Origin: Rhizobium sp. SL86
Lineage (GTDB): Bacteria; Pseudomonadota; Alphaproteobacteria; Rhizobiales; Rhizobiaceae
Direction: 5' to 3'
DNA length: 64,000 nucleotides
Assembly (NCBI RefSeq): GCF_026672545.1
Contig: NZ_JAPPRJ010000009.1
Location: 806,001 to 870,000 of the forward strand
Shown in pieces: positions 1 through 8,790 of the stretch. The notes under the pieces were generated by a model. That model saw nothing but the letters and a program-made list of their open reading frames with translations. It did not search any database and had not been told where the DNA came from. Numbering within the stretch: the stretch's first letter is position 1; each line of letters opens with the position of its first letter. Position numbers and translations under genes: made by a program.

Positions 1-600
1 ACCGAACATCGAAGGAGCCGCGCCAGCGATGAACGGCGCATGCGACATGGAGCCGACGCTGGAGCAATACTGCGCAAGCTTCACGTCCTGAGCCCCGGGA
101 CCGAAGGCATAATTGCAGACGACGGCGCCGACCGGCTGCCCGCCGAACTGGCCGTATTCTGCGGTGTAGATGTGTTTGTAGAGGCCGGATTTGGTCACTT
201 CCGGACTGTCTTCGAAATCGGTCAGAAGATCGTCCTTCGAGACATTCATGATCTCGATCTTGATGTTCTGCCGGAAGTCGGTCCGGTCGACGGCAAACTT
301 CAGCCCGCGCCACGCGGATTCCATGGCCTGGAAGTCCTGGTGATGGAGCACCTCGTCCACCTGGGCAGACAGTTTCTTGTCGATCTCGGCGATCATGTGA
401 TCGATCGCCGCGCTGTTGACGGCCTGATCCGCACGGGTGGGCTTCAACAGTTCGGAGATGAAGGCGCTGATCCCCTTGCGCGCGGTGTCGTACCCATCAT
501 CGCTGGGAGTCAGCCGGGTTTCCTGCAGGATTTGGTCAAGCAGCGAAACCTCGGTCTGTTCGACGGCCAGTTGCTGCTGCGCGGATTCTCTTTCTGCCAT
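1..600 (-). CDS. tssC: TssC/VipB, T6SS contractile sheath large subunit (partial, N-terminal 200 residues)
   Basis: TssC forms, with TssB, the contractile sheath around the Hcp tube. The reading frame runs leftward from an ATG at 598-600 and leaves the window before its stop. About 200 of the usual roughly 490-500 residues are present. The N-terminal stretch has the family pattern: an acidic, Gln-rich start, then the helix around DHMIAEIDKKLSAQVDEV and the sheath strand ESAWRGLKFAVDRTDF, then the TKSGLYKHIYTAEYGQFGG segment. It follows tssB by 91 bases and is the distal member of the leftward tssA-tssB-tssC run. The remaining baseplate and membrane-complex genes presumably lie beyond the left edge. 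Confidence 0.95.
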   Translation of the reverse strand, partial: MAERESAQQQLAVEQTEVSLLDQILQETRLTPSDDGYDTARKGISAFISELLKPTRADQAVNSAAIDHMIAEIDKKLSAQVDEVLHHQDFQAMESAWRGLKFAVDRTDFRQNIKIEIMNVSKDDLLTDFEDSPEVTKSGLYKHIYTAEYGQFGGQPVGAVVCNYAFGPGAQDVKLAQYCSSVGSMSHAPFIAGAAPSMFG

Positions 601-691
601 GAACGCAATCTTTCTTCAGAATGGACGGAGAAAGCCCGAAACCTGCATGGGGATCGGGCAGCGGGCGGCACGCCCTCACATCGCGGAAAAT

Positions 692-1195
692 TTATTTCTC
701 TTCCTTGGCGGCAGCACCGGTCAGCTCTGCGAGAAGCCGTTCCCGTGCGGCCTCGTCACCCAACACACCCTGGATGGCCTTGCGGAAGGCCGGCATGTTG
801 CCGAGCGGACCCTTGAGAGCGACGAGAGCCTCGCGCAATTCGAGCAGCTTGCTCATTTCCGAGCTTTGGCGAACAATCGCTTCCGGGCTGAAATCGTTGA
901 TGCTTTCGAACTTGAGCGACATCGACATCTCGCCGGCATCCGTCTCTTCGGAGAGGCGGTTCGGTACTGCGAGGTCCAGGCGCAGATCGTGGCCCTTCAT
1001 GACCTCGTTGAAATTGTCCTTGTTGACATTGACGAGTTCACGATCTTCCACCGGCGTATCGTCCGAGCGCATCGTATAGTCGCCCAGGAACACCATCTTC
1101 AGGGGCAGTTCGACCTCTTCCTTGCTGTCGCCCGTCGCCGGCTTGTAGCGAATATTCACCCGTTCCTTGGGCGCAACTGTCGAATCTTTCGTCAT
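692..1195 (-). CDS. tssB: TssB/VipA, T6SS sheath small subunit
   Basis: This is the small sheath subunit that pairs with TssC. The 167-residue product begins MTKDSTVAPKERVNIRY and has the family core around ELPLKMVFLGDYT and the conserved RLSEETDAGEMSMSLKFES segment. Length is normal for TssB. An upstream in-frame ATG would add 13 residues, but the chosen start at 1195 has a purine-rich GGCGGGGGA Shine-Dalgarno stretch about 8 bases before it and matches the usual N terminus. It lies between tssA and tssC on the same strand, and a 152-base gap separates it from tssA. Confidence 0.96.
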   Translation of the reverse strand: MTKDSTVAPKERVNIRYKPATGDSKEEVELPLKMVFLGDYTMRSDDTPVEDRELVNVNKDNFNEVMKGHDLRLDLAVPNRLSEETDAGEMSMSLKFESINDFSPEAIVRQSSEMSKLLELREALVALKGPLGNMPAFRKAIQGVLGDEAARERLLAELTGAAAKEEK

Positions 1196-1347
1196 GCTGA
1201 AATCCCCCGCCAAAACAATGAATTCATGTCGCACGGGGTCGAAAGGGCAAACAGCCCGACAATTATGCCTTTTTCATCCCCATCGACACCATCTTGGCGG
1301 GTTTCCGTGTAACTTTTATAACGCGGGCCTAAACTAGCGCGGAAACT

Positions 1348-3051
1348 TCAAGACAACACGAGCCGCGCCGCCTGAACGACGTCAATACTGCCCAGGCGTT
1401 CGGCAATTTTCGCCTTGGCCTGAACGACGCCCGCCTCGCCGAACAGGCGCACGGCATTCTTGTGATCGTGACATTGCCACGACAGGACGAGCAGGCGTGA
1501 CACAAGCGCCGGCTCCCACGCGGCAAGCCGCCACTCCTCCGCAATCCGCTCCAGCGCCGCAATCTGCGCGGCGGCCGGCTGGACGAGATCGTGACGCAGG
1601 CAGAAGGAAACCAGCGTGAGTTTTGCCTGGAAACGGCGGCGTCCATCGGCGGCCTGATCGGCAAGATCGGCCAGATGTTTCAGCCCCTCCAGGACCTTGC
1701 CGTCCTGCGCAAGCCGTTCGGCCTGCGCCAGCCCGTCCTCCAGTTCGCCACCCGGCTGCGCAGAGCTGCGCGAGACCAGAACTTCGGTGGCGATCCAGGC
1801 GCGGGTATCGGCGTCGGCAAAGGGCGTCCCGTCGGAAAAGCTGAGTTCGATGAGCGTCGGGATGCGCTCGAGCAGCAGCGCGAGGGACTGGTTGACCACC
1901 TGACGACATCCGTCATAGGGCGCGCCGAGCTGCAGCATCATGCGATTGATGGTGAACTGCATGGTCAACCAGAAGGGCGACGTGATGAAGGCACTTTCTG
2001 CTGCCATCAGCAGGCCCAGGTGATTGCCGGCGGCGGTGAGCGCCTGAAGCTCTGCCAGTTTCGTTCGCTGCGGCGGCGGAATGAGTGTCTTTCCCGCCCG
2101 CTCCGGCGGCGCCTGGCGCAGATTGCTCCAGGCGCCGAAACGCGATGCCAGATAGACGCGCGCATCCTGGGAGGCTCCCTCCCTCAAGGCGCCGGAAACG
2201 CGCAGAGCTGCCGAAAACAGTGCGTCGAAGGCAGCATCGACACCTTCCGCAACCGGAATGGCGCCAAGCGCCGGCAGCGGCGGCGCGGGCACCCCACGGT
2301 CGGCCGCGGGTGCCGGCTGCGGGGGCGTCGACACAGCGGTGTTGGCTGCCGATGGGCTGGCCTGCTCCGCTGCCGGTTGCGGCGGGCTGGCGGTGGTGTC
2401 CTGCGCTTTCACGTCTGCGACCGGAGGCGGCTCCTTCGCCGCGGCCTCTGCCGCAGCCTTCGCCTCCAGCTCTGCTCTTGTCTCGCGAGCAAAGGGACGC
2501 AGGGCCCGGATCAGCGGGCCGAGCGCCGGCTGAAACTTGGTCATGCGCTGGCTGACCGCATTGTCCAGATCGACCAGCCGGTCATGCGCCACAAGCGCAA
2601 ACAGCTTCGCATCGGCAGAGGCCGGCGGTTGCCCTTCCACCACCTGCGCCAGACGTTCGGCCATCCAGTCGAGGCTGCCGGCCCGCGCCCGTTCCCGGTT
2701 CAAGCCGGGGAACAGTCCGTTCCAGTGGTCTTGTGCCATGCCTGCAAGGATCGAGGCACCAACGGCGAGCCCCTTATAACCTTCCGCGACATGCAGGCCG
2801 TAGACAAGCCGGCATGCGAGGACCAGGTCCTTCGACTGGCCCGCCAGGATTTCCAGAGTCTTGCGGTTGACGAGTTTCCAGTCGACGGCCTTCGGTCCGT
2901 CGCTTTCCATCTTGCGGACCTCGTTGTCCAGTTCATCGAAGGAGGCCTCGCCGCGCAGGTCGCGCCCGGACGGTTCATCGCCAGGGATCGGCTGCCTGCC
3001 AACCCCTGCGCGCGGATCATCGAGAAGAGCATCAAGGTCCAGATCCGGCAT
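1348..3051 (-). CDS. tssA: TssA, T6SS baseplate/sheath assembly protein (ImpA_N plus VasJ-type C-terminal part)
   Basis: TssA coordinates baseplate docking and tail polymerisation. The 567-residue product has an ImpA_N-type N-terminal region (roughly residues 15-130; GEASFDELDNEVRKMES and DWKLVNRKTLEILAGQSKDL are typical). A long Ala/Pro linker follows (about residues 205-290), then a helical C-terminal region with the SPFWLTMQF motif of VasJ-type TssA. I chose the start at 3051 (MPDLDLDALL) because GAAGGA sits 11 bases upstream. The frame stays open for 29 more codons, but that stretch looks like untranslated leader. The promoter must lie in the 190 bases shared with the divergent STAS gene. 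Confidence 0.9.
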   Translation of the reverse strand: MPDLDLDALLDDPRAGVGRQPIPGDEPSGRDLRGEASFDELDNEVRKMESDGPKAVDWKLVNRKTLEILAGQSKDLVLACRLVYGLHVAEGYKGLAVGASILAGMAQDHWNGLFPGLNRERARAGSLDWMAERLAQVVEGQPPASADAKLFALVAHDRLVDLDNAVSQRMTKFQPALGPLIRALRPFARETRAELEAKAAAEAAAKEPPPVADVKAQDTTASPPQPAAEQASPSAANTAVSTPPQPAPAADRGVPAPPLPALGAIPVAEGVDAAFDALFSAALRVSGALREGASQDARVYLASRFGAWSNLRQAPPERAGKTLIPPPQRTKLAELQALTAAGNHLGLLMAAESAFITSPFWLTMQFTINRMMLQLGAPYDGCRQVVNQSLALLLERIPTLIELSFSDGTPFADADTRAWIATEVLVSRSSAQPGGELEDGLAQAERLAQDGKVLEGLKHLADLADQAADGRRRFQAKLTLVSFCLRHDLVQPAAAQIAALERIAEEWRLAAWEPALVSRLLVLSWQCHDHKNAVRLFGEAGVVQAKAKIAERLGSIDVVQAARLVLS

Positions 3052-3242
3052 CCGCTGCGTGTCCTTCGGGTTGCGGCAGCAGCGCCGCCCTTGTGACATG
3101 GCGATGAACACTGCCTGATCGATCTGTTCGAAAATCAATACTTGGTCATAGTCGTGTAAATTGTAACTTCTATGAAAAGACGAGAGGGTCCGATCAGAGG
3201 CTGCAGAGCCCGCGGATTGGATCGGGGAAGGACGTCAACGGC

Positions 3243-3596
3243 ATGATCGATATCACGGAACGCAGTGAGGAAGGCCTGGTGGTCATCGAGCCGAAGGGCA
3301 AGATCGACACACTGACCGCCAAGGCCTTCGAGGCGCATCTGAAGCGGCACATCGACGAGGGCACGGGGCCGGTCGTCATCGATATGAGCGGGGTCGACTA
3401 TGTCAGCAGCTTCGGGCTGCGATCGCTGCTGGTTGCCGCCAAACAGCTGGCCCCCTCGGGCCGCAAATACATCCTGTTTGCGCTTCAGCCTCCCGTACAC
3501 GATGTCCTTCGGATTTCGGGTTTCCTGAAGATCATCGCGGTGGTCGGTTCGGCGGCGGATGCCATCGCCCTCGCCGCTCCGCAAGCACAGGCTTGA
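3243..3596 (+). CDS. STAS-domain anti-sigma factor antagonist-like protein (RsbV/SpoIIAA type)
   Basis: Single-domain STAS protein of 117 residues. In partner switches such a protein binds or releases a kinase according to phosphorylation of one serine. The expected serine lies in VDYVSSFGLRSLL (about residues 54-66), the place of the phospho-acceptor loop of RsbV and SpoIIAA. The N-terminal strands (GLVVIEPKGKIDTLTA) and GPVVIDMSG are typical. It is the first gene of a rightward operon divergent from tssA, and the RsbW-like kinase follows 14 bases after its stop. A cognate PP2C phosphatase is encoded at 29233-30963. That these three act together is inference from domain content and location. 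Confidence 0.9.
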   Translation: MIDITERSEEGLVVIEPKGKIDTLTAKAFEAHLKRHIDEGTGPVVIDMSGVDYVSSFGLRSLLVAAKQLAPSGRKYILFALQPPVHDVLRISGFLKIIAVVGSAADAIALAAPQAQA

Positions 3597-3610
3597 GAGG
3601 AAAAAAGGCG

Positions 3611-4033
3611 ATGACCAGTCGCGCCTGCACGATCGACGTCACCAACGACCTCGACGAGCTTGCGCGCGTGCAGACGGCGATCCAGAATTTTTCCCGCAGC
3701 AATGCCCTCGACGACCAGGCACAACACACCCTGCTTCTCGTGGTCGAGGAACTCTTCGTCAACATCGTCCGCCACGGTTATGAGCAAGCCGCGGCAGATA
3801 CCGTCACGATCGGCATCAGCGTGATGGACGATGGCCGCCTGCGTCTGGAGATCCACGATCAGTCCGAACCCTTCGACGTGTCCAAACCACCTCCCTCTCC
3901 GGAAGAGGTAAGCCTCGAGGATATGAAGGTGGGTGGCCTTGGCGTCTTTCTGGTGCATCAACTGGCCCGCCAGATTTCCTGGGAGCGCCGCGACGGCATC
4001 AACCGAACGCAAGTGGTGCTCGATGGCATCTGA
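3611..4033 (+). CDS. RsbW-like anti-sigma/serine kinase (HATPase fold)
   Basis: ATP-binding protein of 140 residues of the RsbW/SpoIIAB type. In known systems it phosphorylates the STAS antagonist and sequesters a target protein. The N box is EELFVNIVRHGYE (about residues 51-63), a G1-like segment is DQSEPFD and the G2 loop is GGLGVFLVHQL (about 110-120), so nucleotide binding should be intact. The ATG at 3611 is preceded by AGAGGAAAAAAGGCG. An upstream TTG that overlaps the STAS stop is a poorer start. No sigma factor is visible nearby, so its target may not be a sigma factor. Confidence 0.88.
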   Translation: MTSRACTIDVTNDLDELARVQTAIQNFSRSNALDDQAQHTLLLVVEELFVNIVRHGYEQAAADTVTIGISVMDDGRLRLEIHDQSEPFDVSKPPPSPEEVSLEDMKVGGLGVFLVHQLARQISWERRDGINRTQVVLDGI

Positions 4034-4116
4034 ACCCGATCCACGCCGGACGGACGGAGGGCCGGCACCTCCGGTCGGCGGCCCCAATGGCCCCTCCATG
4101 CCGCGAAAGGACAGAC

Positions 4117-4560
4117 ATGCACTCCGATGATCAGCAGGCCCCGGCATCCCCCCACCGCACGGCGATGGAAAGCCTGGTTCTCACCTGCGAGGCGATCGCG
4201 CACGGTCGTTTCGACGACATGGACCAGCTGTTTTCGATCATCTCCGACGAGGCCCTGCCCTCGGACATCCGGGAACTGGCGGAGAATTTTGCCGGCATGG
4301 TCGTGCAGATCGAGGCACGCGAATTCCACGCCAATCAGCTGATCGAGGAGTTGCGCGAGACGCAGCGCCAGCTGGAGACGGCACAACAGGCGCTGAAGCG
4401 CGAGAACCTCGACCTGCGGGAAAAGCTGAAGAAGCTCGATGTCGATTTCGACGAGGAACAGGCGGAGCACGAAATCCAGGAAATCGTTCAGAGCGAATAT
4501 TTCCAGGATCTTCAACAGCGGGCGAAGTCACTGCGCCAGCGTTTTAAGCGGGAACGGTAG
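4117..4560 (+). CDS. coiled-coil protein of unknown function in the partner-switch operon
   Basis: I do not recognise a named family. The 147-residue product starts with a short disordered leader rich in Gln, Pro and Ser. A helical region about residues 17-70 follows (SLVLTCEAIAHGRFDDMDQL), then a long highly charged coiled coil about 70-125 (Leu/Arg/Glu/Gln heptads) and a basic C terminus ending RFKRER. It has no membrane segment or signal peptide. The ATG at 4117 has AAAGGACA before it. It lies 83 bases after the RsbW-like gene and 122 bases before the ParA-like ATPase, so a scaffold or output role in that signalling unit is a reasonable guess only. Confidence 0.8.
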   Translation: MHSDDQQAPASPHRTAMESLVLTCEAIAHGRFDDMDQLFSIISDEALPSDIRELAENFAGMVVQIEAREFHANQLIEELRETQRQLETAQQALKRENLDLREKLKKLDVDFDEEQAEHEIQEIVQSEYFQDLQQRAKSLRQRFKRER

Positions 4561-4682
4561 ACTTGCGTAATCGGTGCGTCCGCGCGGTCGCGACAGCGGA
4601 CACATCACCCGACGCGTAATCCCAAATGCATTCCCCAGCGCATTCCAAAATGCATTCAATGTGAGCGGAACGGTAAGGCGGC

Positions 4683-5459
4683 ATGACAAAGATCATCTCC
4701 ACACATTCCTATCGGGGCGGCACCGGCAAATCCAACGTCACCGCCAATCTGGCGGCCGGCCTCGCCTTGCGCGGCCTTCGGGTCGCGGTCGTCGACACCG
4801 ATATCCAGTCGCCGGGCATCCACACGCTTTTTCGCGTCGATCCACACAGCGTCCACTTCACGCTCAACGATTACCTCTGGGGTAAATGCGGGGTCCGCGA
4901 GGCAGCCCTCGATGTGACCTCGGGCGTTGTTGACGAGGCAGGTGTCTGCCAGGTGCCAGCGGGTGGACAGGTGTTTCTCGTGCCATCCAGTATCAAGACG
5001 GGAGAGATCGCACGCATTCTGAAGGAAAAATACGATGTCGAGGATCTGAACAACGGGTTCCACGATCTGTGCCACGAACTGGATCTCGATTTCCTGCTGA
5101 TCGACACGCATCCCGGCGTCAACGAGGAGACGCTGCTGTCGATCGCAATCTCCGATACGTTAATGCTGCTCTTGAGACCGGACATCCAGGATTATCAGGG
5201 CACGGCCGTCACACTCGAACTTGCCCGCAAGCTGGAAGTGCCGCAGCTGCTTCTCGTTGTCAACAAGGCTCTGGAAAGCTTCGATTTCCGCGATCTCGCC
5301 CAACGGGTTTTCTCCAGCTACCGCACGCCGGTCGCGGCAGTTCTGCCGCTGTCGACCGATCTCGTGCGCATCGGCAGCACCGGCCTCATGCGCGTGCTTT
5401 ACCCGGACCATCCCTTTTCGCAGGGGATCGAAAGCCTGGTCGAGGCGATCCTCGACTGA
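4683..5459 (+). CDS. ParA/MinD-family P-loop ATPase
   Basis: Deviant Walker-type ATPase of 258 residues. The P-loop SYRGGTGKSNVTANLAAGLA is at residues about 9-28. The next conserved segments are RVAVVDTDIQSPG (Walker A-prime, about 33-45) and DFLLIDTHPGVNEET (Walker B, about 135-149). In MinD and ParA the signature lysine usually opens the loop (KGGxGK); here that position is arginine. The protein ends without an obvious amphipathic membrane-targeting helix. It closes the STAS/RsbW/coiled-coil unit and converges on the ppkA-like gene. Positioning or assembly of a complex is the family role; what it positions is unknown. Confidence 0.85.
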   Translation: MTKIISTHSYRGGTGKSNVTANLAAGLALRGLRVAVVDTDIQSPGIHTLFRVDPHSVHFTLNDYLWGKCGVREAALDVTSGVVDEAGVCQVPAGGQVFLVPSSIKTGEIARILKEKYDVEDLNNGFHDLCHELDLDFLLIDTHPGVNEETLLSIAISDTLMLLLRPDIQDYQGTAVTLELARKLEVPQLLLVVNKALESFDFRDLAQRVFSSYRTPVAAVLPLSTDLVRIGSTGLMRVLYPDHPFSQGIESLVEAILD

Positions 5460-5484
5460 GCGACGGCGGCCGATGACAGGACTG

Positions 5485-7023
5485 TCACGGCCCGTCGCTT
5501 TCGAAGAAGGCTGAAACGAACAGCTCGACGGAGGCGATGCGCTCGCCGCGATCGAAGGCAAGCGCCCCTGCCAGCGCCGACCAGGCGGCCGGGTCCAGAT
5601 CGGGGACCGGTTCGGGAACAAGGCCCCGATCGCGTGCCTCGTTCGCCGGCTTGAGGGCGAAGGGATGAAAGCCGGCAAGCATCTGGTAGGCGATGCAGCC
5701 AATGGCAAAGATGTCGTCGCGCGGATCCCGGATCGCCCCGTCGAACATTTCCGGGCTGGCATAGGCGGCGGTAAGCCCGCCGAGACTGCTTGCATCGAAG
5801 CCGGAGGCCGCCGTGGCGAGACCGAAGTCGATCACCTTGGCCTGGTTGCCCTCGCCAACAAACACATTGGCCGGCTTCAGATCCGAATGCACGACGGAAT
5901 TGGCATGCGCATAGGCAATGGCCGAGCAGATCCCGCGCAGGATCCGGGCAATGGCGCCGGCCGGCATCGCCTGCCCCGTCGAGGTGGCCAGCAGCCTGTT
6001 GAGCGGCGTACCGCTCAGGAGCTCCATCACGATGAAGACCTCCGCCTTGTCGCGATCGAAATCGTAGACGGTGGCGATGTTCGGATGGGCAAGGCTTTGC
6101 GCCTTGCGGGCCTCTGCCTCCAGCGCTCGCAGCGCATTCGAATTCGACCGGAAGGCATCGTTCAACAGCTTGACCGCGACATAGGGCTGCGCACTGCCCG
6201 CCTCAAGCCGCCGACGATCGACCGCGGAATAAACGATGCCCATGCCGCCCCGTCCGATCTCCGCATCGAGGATGAAGCGGTCGCGCAGGATCGAGCCGAT
6301 CCCTGCCCGCTGCTGGCTGTGATCGCTGAGCTGCGACAGGGACAAGGCGCTGCCCGCCCCCTGCCTGGCGATACGCCGCGCATCCGAACGAAACCGCGCA
6401 CTGCGATAGGTGCCGAGCAGCGAATTCAGGCCATCCGGGCGTCCGGCGCCCGCTTCCTCCGAGCCTCGACCGCCACGCATGGATTTGTAGTCGCCGATCA
6501 GGCCGGACAGAACCGCATCATCGACCCGCGCCTGCAGGTGATGAAACTGCGGCAACGCGTCGGCCGCCGGTGAGGCCGATGGCGGCAGGACGCCCGCAGG
6601 CACAGGTGCCGGAACCGGCGGCAGAACCACGTCCGCCGTCTCAATCCGTTCTGCAGGCCTCGCCTGCTGAGCCTTCTCCGCCGCGCCCCAATCGCCCTTT
6701 GGTGCAAACGCATGTGGTATGGTGGCTTCGTCGAAAAGACTGTCTGCCGGCGAAGTGCCGGTGGGGGATCCGGCCGGCGGCGGGCTGAGCGACAGCGCGG
6801 AACGCAGCACGGCGGCCACGTCGTCCGGCAGACGTCCGGCATCGTTCAAGGTGGCGATCGCGGACCAGACTTGCCGGGCATCAAGGGCAGTTTCCGCCGC
6901 AAGGCGCTCCACCACGACGTCATAACTCAGCCGTCCCGCCAGAAACGCGGCAAGCACGGCCTCGGGACCGTTGGCCTCGGGTGTCTGCTTGCGTTCGCCG
7001 TTCCTGCCGCCAAAGAATCTCAG
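5485..7023 (-). CDS. ppkA: PpkA-like Ser/Thr protein kinase of the T6SS locus
   Basis: Hanks-type kinase of about 512 residues with the catalytic domain at the C-terminal end (about 248-505). Visible motifs are the glycine loop EIGRGGMGIVYSAVD, the lysine strand VAVKLLN, the catalytic loop HSDLKPANVFV, the DFG segment KVIDFGLA and the APE-like AYASPEMFDG. The usual HRD arginine is serine, so this is a non-RD kinase. The N-terminal half is a short helical region followed by a Pro/Ala-rich linker. No transmembrane segment is seen. There is no ATG near the expected start. A CTG at 7021-7023 overlaps the TGA of the upstream activator as CTGA and gives LRFFGGRNGE. I take this as the start, though a GTG at 6957 is an alternative. 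In known T6SSs PpkA phosphorylates Fha-type proteins. Confidence 0.85.
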   Translation of the reverse strand: MRFFGGRNGERKQTPEANGPEAVLAAFLAGRLSYDVVVERLAAETALDARQVWSAIATLNDAGRLPDDVAAVLRSALSLSPPPAGSPTGTSPADSLFDEATIPHAFAPKGDWGAAEKAQQARPAERIETADVVLPPVPAPVPAGVLPPSASPAADALPQFHHLQARVDDAVLSGLIGDYKSMRGGRGSEEAGAGRPDGLNSLLGTYRSARFRSDARRIARQGAGSALSLSQLSDHSQQRAGIGSILRDRFILDAEIGRGGMGIVYSAVDRRRLEAGSAQPYVAVKLLNDAFRSNSNALRALEAEARKAQSLAHPNIATVYDFDRDKAEVFIVMELLSGTPLNRLLATSTGQAMPAGAIARILRGICSAIAYAHANSVVHSDLKPANVFVGEGNQAKVIDFGLATAASGFDASSLGGLTAAYASPEMFDGAIRDPRDDIFAIGCIAYQMLAGFHPFALKPANEARDRGLVPEPVPDLDPAAWSALAGALAFDRGERIASVELFVSAFFESDGP

Positions 7024-8672
7024 TTTTCGCTTCTTTCGACTGGGTACCGATCCGCGCTTCTCGGCTTGCGGATGGAGTACCGGTTCAGCTTCTCCACCAT
7101 GGTCCGGCGGCTTACCTTGAGGTCGCGCGCCGCATGGCTCTGGTTCCAGTTGACCTCGCGCAGCTTGGTCTCGATCACCATCGCCTCGTATTGTCCCACA
7201 ATCGTCTTCAGATCGCCATCCGTCACGAGTGGCTGGCGCACCGTCTGATCGTCGTTGCGGAAACCGGCGATTTCCGCCGGCAGGTGTTCCGGTCGGATCG
7301 GCTCGCCGCGATTGGCAAGCAGCACCGCTCGTTCGAGAATGTTCTTGAGTTCGCGCACATTGCCGGGATAGCTCCACCTGAGCAGGGTATCGAGCGTTTC
7401 CGGCATCAGTTCCGGCCGGTTTTGCGGGTCGTTTGCCGCCTCGCTGAGGAAATGTTCGATCAGCCTTGGAATGTCCGAGGGCCGCTCCCGCAGTGGCGGC
7501 ACGATGATCGGAAACACATTCAGCCGGTAATAGAGATCCTTGCGGAACTCTCCCCGCTCGATCTTCTCTTCCAGGTTCACATTGGTTGCAGCCACGATCC
7601 GCACATCGACGATTTCGGTCTTGGTCGAACCGACGCGCCGGATCTCGCCTTCCTGCAAGAGGCGCAGCACCTTTGCCTGCAGGCCGGGCGGCATGTCGCC
7701 CACCTCGTCGAGAAACAGCGTTCCCCCATGCGCTTCGTGCGCCAGACCCGGCTTGTTGGCAACCGCACCGGTGAAGGCACCTTTGACGTAACCGAAGAGT
7801 TCGCTTTCCAGGAGGTTTTCCGGCAGCGCCGCACAGTTTTGCGCGACGAAGGGAGTGCCGCTGCGTACGCTCGACAGATGGATGTATTTCGCCAGCATCT
7901 CCTTGCCGGTGCCGGTTTCGCCGCGCAAAAGGATCGGCACGGAGGAGCCGGACGCACGCTCGACCAGGTCGAAAACCTTTTCCATCGGTGCGCTGTTGCC
8001 GATGAGGCCGCGCGGTTTGCCCGAGCGGCGGGCATTGCTGATCAGGCGGGTATTCTCCTGCTGGAGTTCCTCGTTCATTCGGCCCAGCTGGCGAATGAGA
8101 CGCTGGTTTTCCTCGAAGAGCCTGGCATTGCGGATGGCCGCCGCCGCATGCGCCGCAAGTCCCTGCATCGGCCGCACCATCGACTTTGGCAATGTTCCAA
8201 GCAGATTGCCGCTGCGATCGGGCAGGTTGACGAGGACGAGCACGCCGATGGTCTCCTCTCCCTCCACGTTCATCGGCAGGACCGTGACCGAACGGGTGCG
8301 AAAACCGATCGTCTTGTCGAATTCCCTCAGGCTCGTGAAGTCGAAACCGGGTGCATTGTCGATGTCCGCCACGGCGACGATCGACGAGGTCGATGCGGCA
8401 AACGTCGCCGGATCCTTCAGGTTCGGAGCGAGCGAACGATCATAGAGCGCGATGCGGTTTTCCGAATGGCCGGAGACCGTCATGCCGCGATAGTTGAAGC
8501 AGACACGGTGAAGATGACGCGCGAGACGGTCGAGCGTGAAGATCGCCACCCCCTCGGCCTTGGACAGTCGCAGGGCAGCCTCGATAACATGCACCAGAAG
8601 GGCTTCCACCCGACGCTCCTTGGCAAGCCGTATCGTCAGTTCCAGAAGTTCCTCATAGGCCCCTTCGCTCAT
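7020..8672 (-). CDS. sigma-54-dependent transcriptional activator with GAF domain (VasH-like)
   Basis: Bacterial enhancer-binding protein of 550 residues. It has an N-terminal GAF-type sensory region (about 20-170), a central AAA+ domain (about 230-455) and a C-terminal Fis-type helix-turn-helix (about 500-545; NQSHAARDLKVSRRTMVEKL). Walker A is GETGTGKE. The sigma-54 contact loop GAFTGA is intact, as are GGTLFLDEVGDM (Walker B) and FRKDLYYRLNVFP. It should therefore open sigma-54 promoters. The ATG at 8672 has AAGGGG 9 bases upstream; a longer frame exists but lacks support. It lies between clpV and the kinase gene. Its natural target is the -24/-12 promoter seen in front of hcp. Confidence 0.93.
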   Translation of the reverse strand: MSEGAYEELLELTIRLAKERRVEALLVHVIEAALRLSKAEGVAIFTLDRLARHLHRVCFNYRGMTVSGHSENRIALYDRSLAPNLKDPATFAASTSSIVAVADIDNAPGFDFTSLREFDKTIGFRTRSVTVLPMNVEGEETIGVLVLVNLPDRSGNLLGTLPKSMVRPMQGLAAHAAAAIRNARLFEENQRLIRQLGRMNEELQQENTRLISNARRSGKPRGLIGNSAPMEKVFDLVERASGSSVPILLRGETGTGKEMLAKYIHLSSVRSGTPFVAQNCAALPENLLESELFGYVKGAFTGAVANKPGLAHEAHGGTLFLDEVGDMPPGLQAKVLRLLQEGEIRRVGSTKTEIVDVRIVAATNVNLEEKIERGEFRKDLYYRLNVFPIIVPPLRERPSDIPRLIEHFLSEAANDPQNRPELMPETLDTLLRWSYPGNVRELKNILERAVLLANRGEPIRPEHLPAEIAGFRNDDQTVRQPLVTDGDLKTIVGQYEAMVIETKLREVNWNQSHAARDLKVSRRTMVEKLNRYSIRKPRSADRYPVERSEN

Positions 8673-8790
8673 CGGCACGGTCCCCTTGCCAGTTGCGCAG
8701 TTTTCCGCCGGCATCGTCCCGGCGACGGGGCGCACCCGTGCTTGCCGGGGGTCAGATGCCTGGGCGGGACCGGGTGTTGCACCGACCCGC

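Noticed and set aside
1196..1347. GG-N10-GC spacing (GGGGATGAAAAAGGC, minus strand) in the tssA-tssB gap as a sigma-54 promoter
   Set aside because: Only the invariant dinucleotides fit; the rest of TGGCACG and TTGC is missing, unlike the hcp site.
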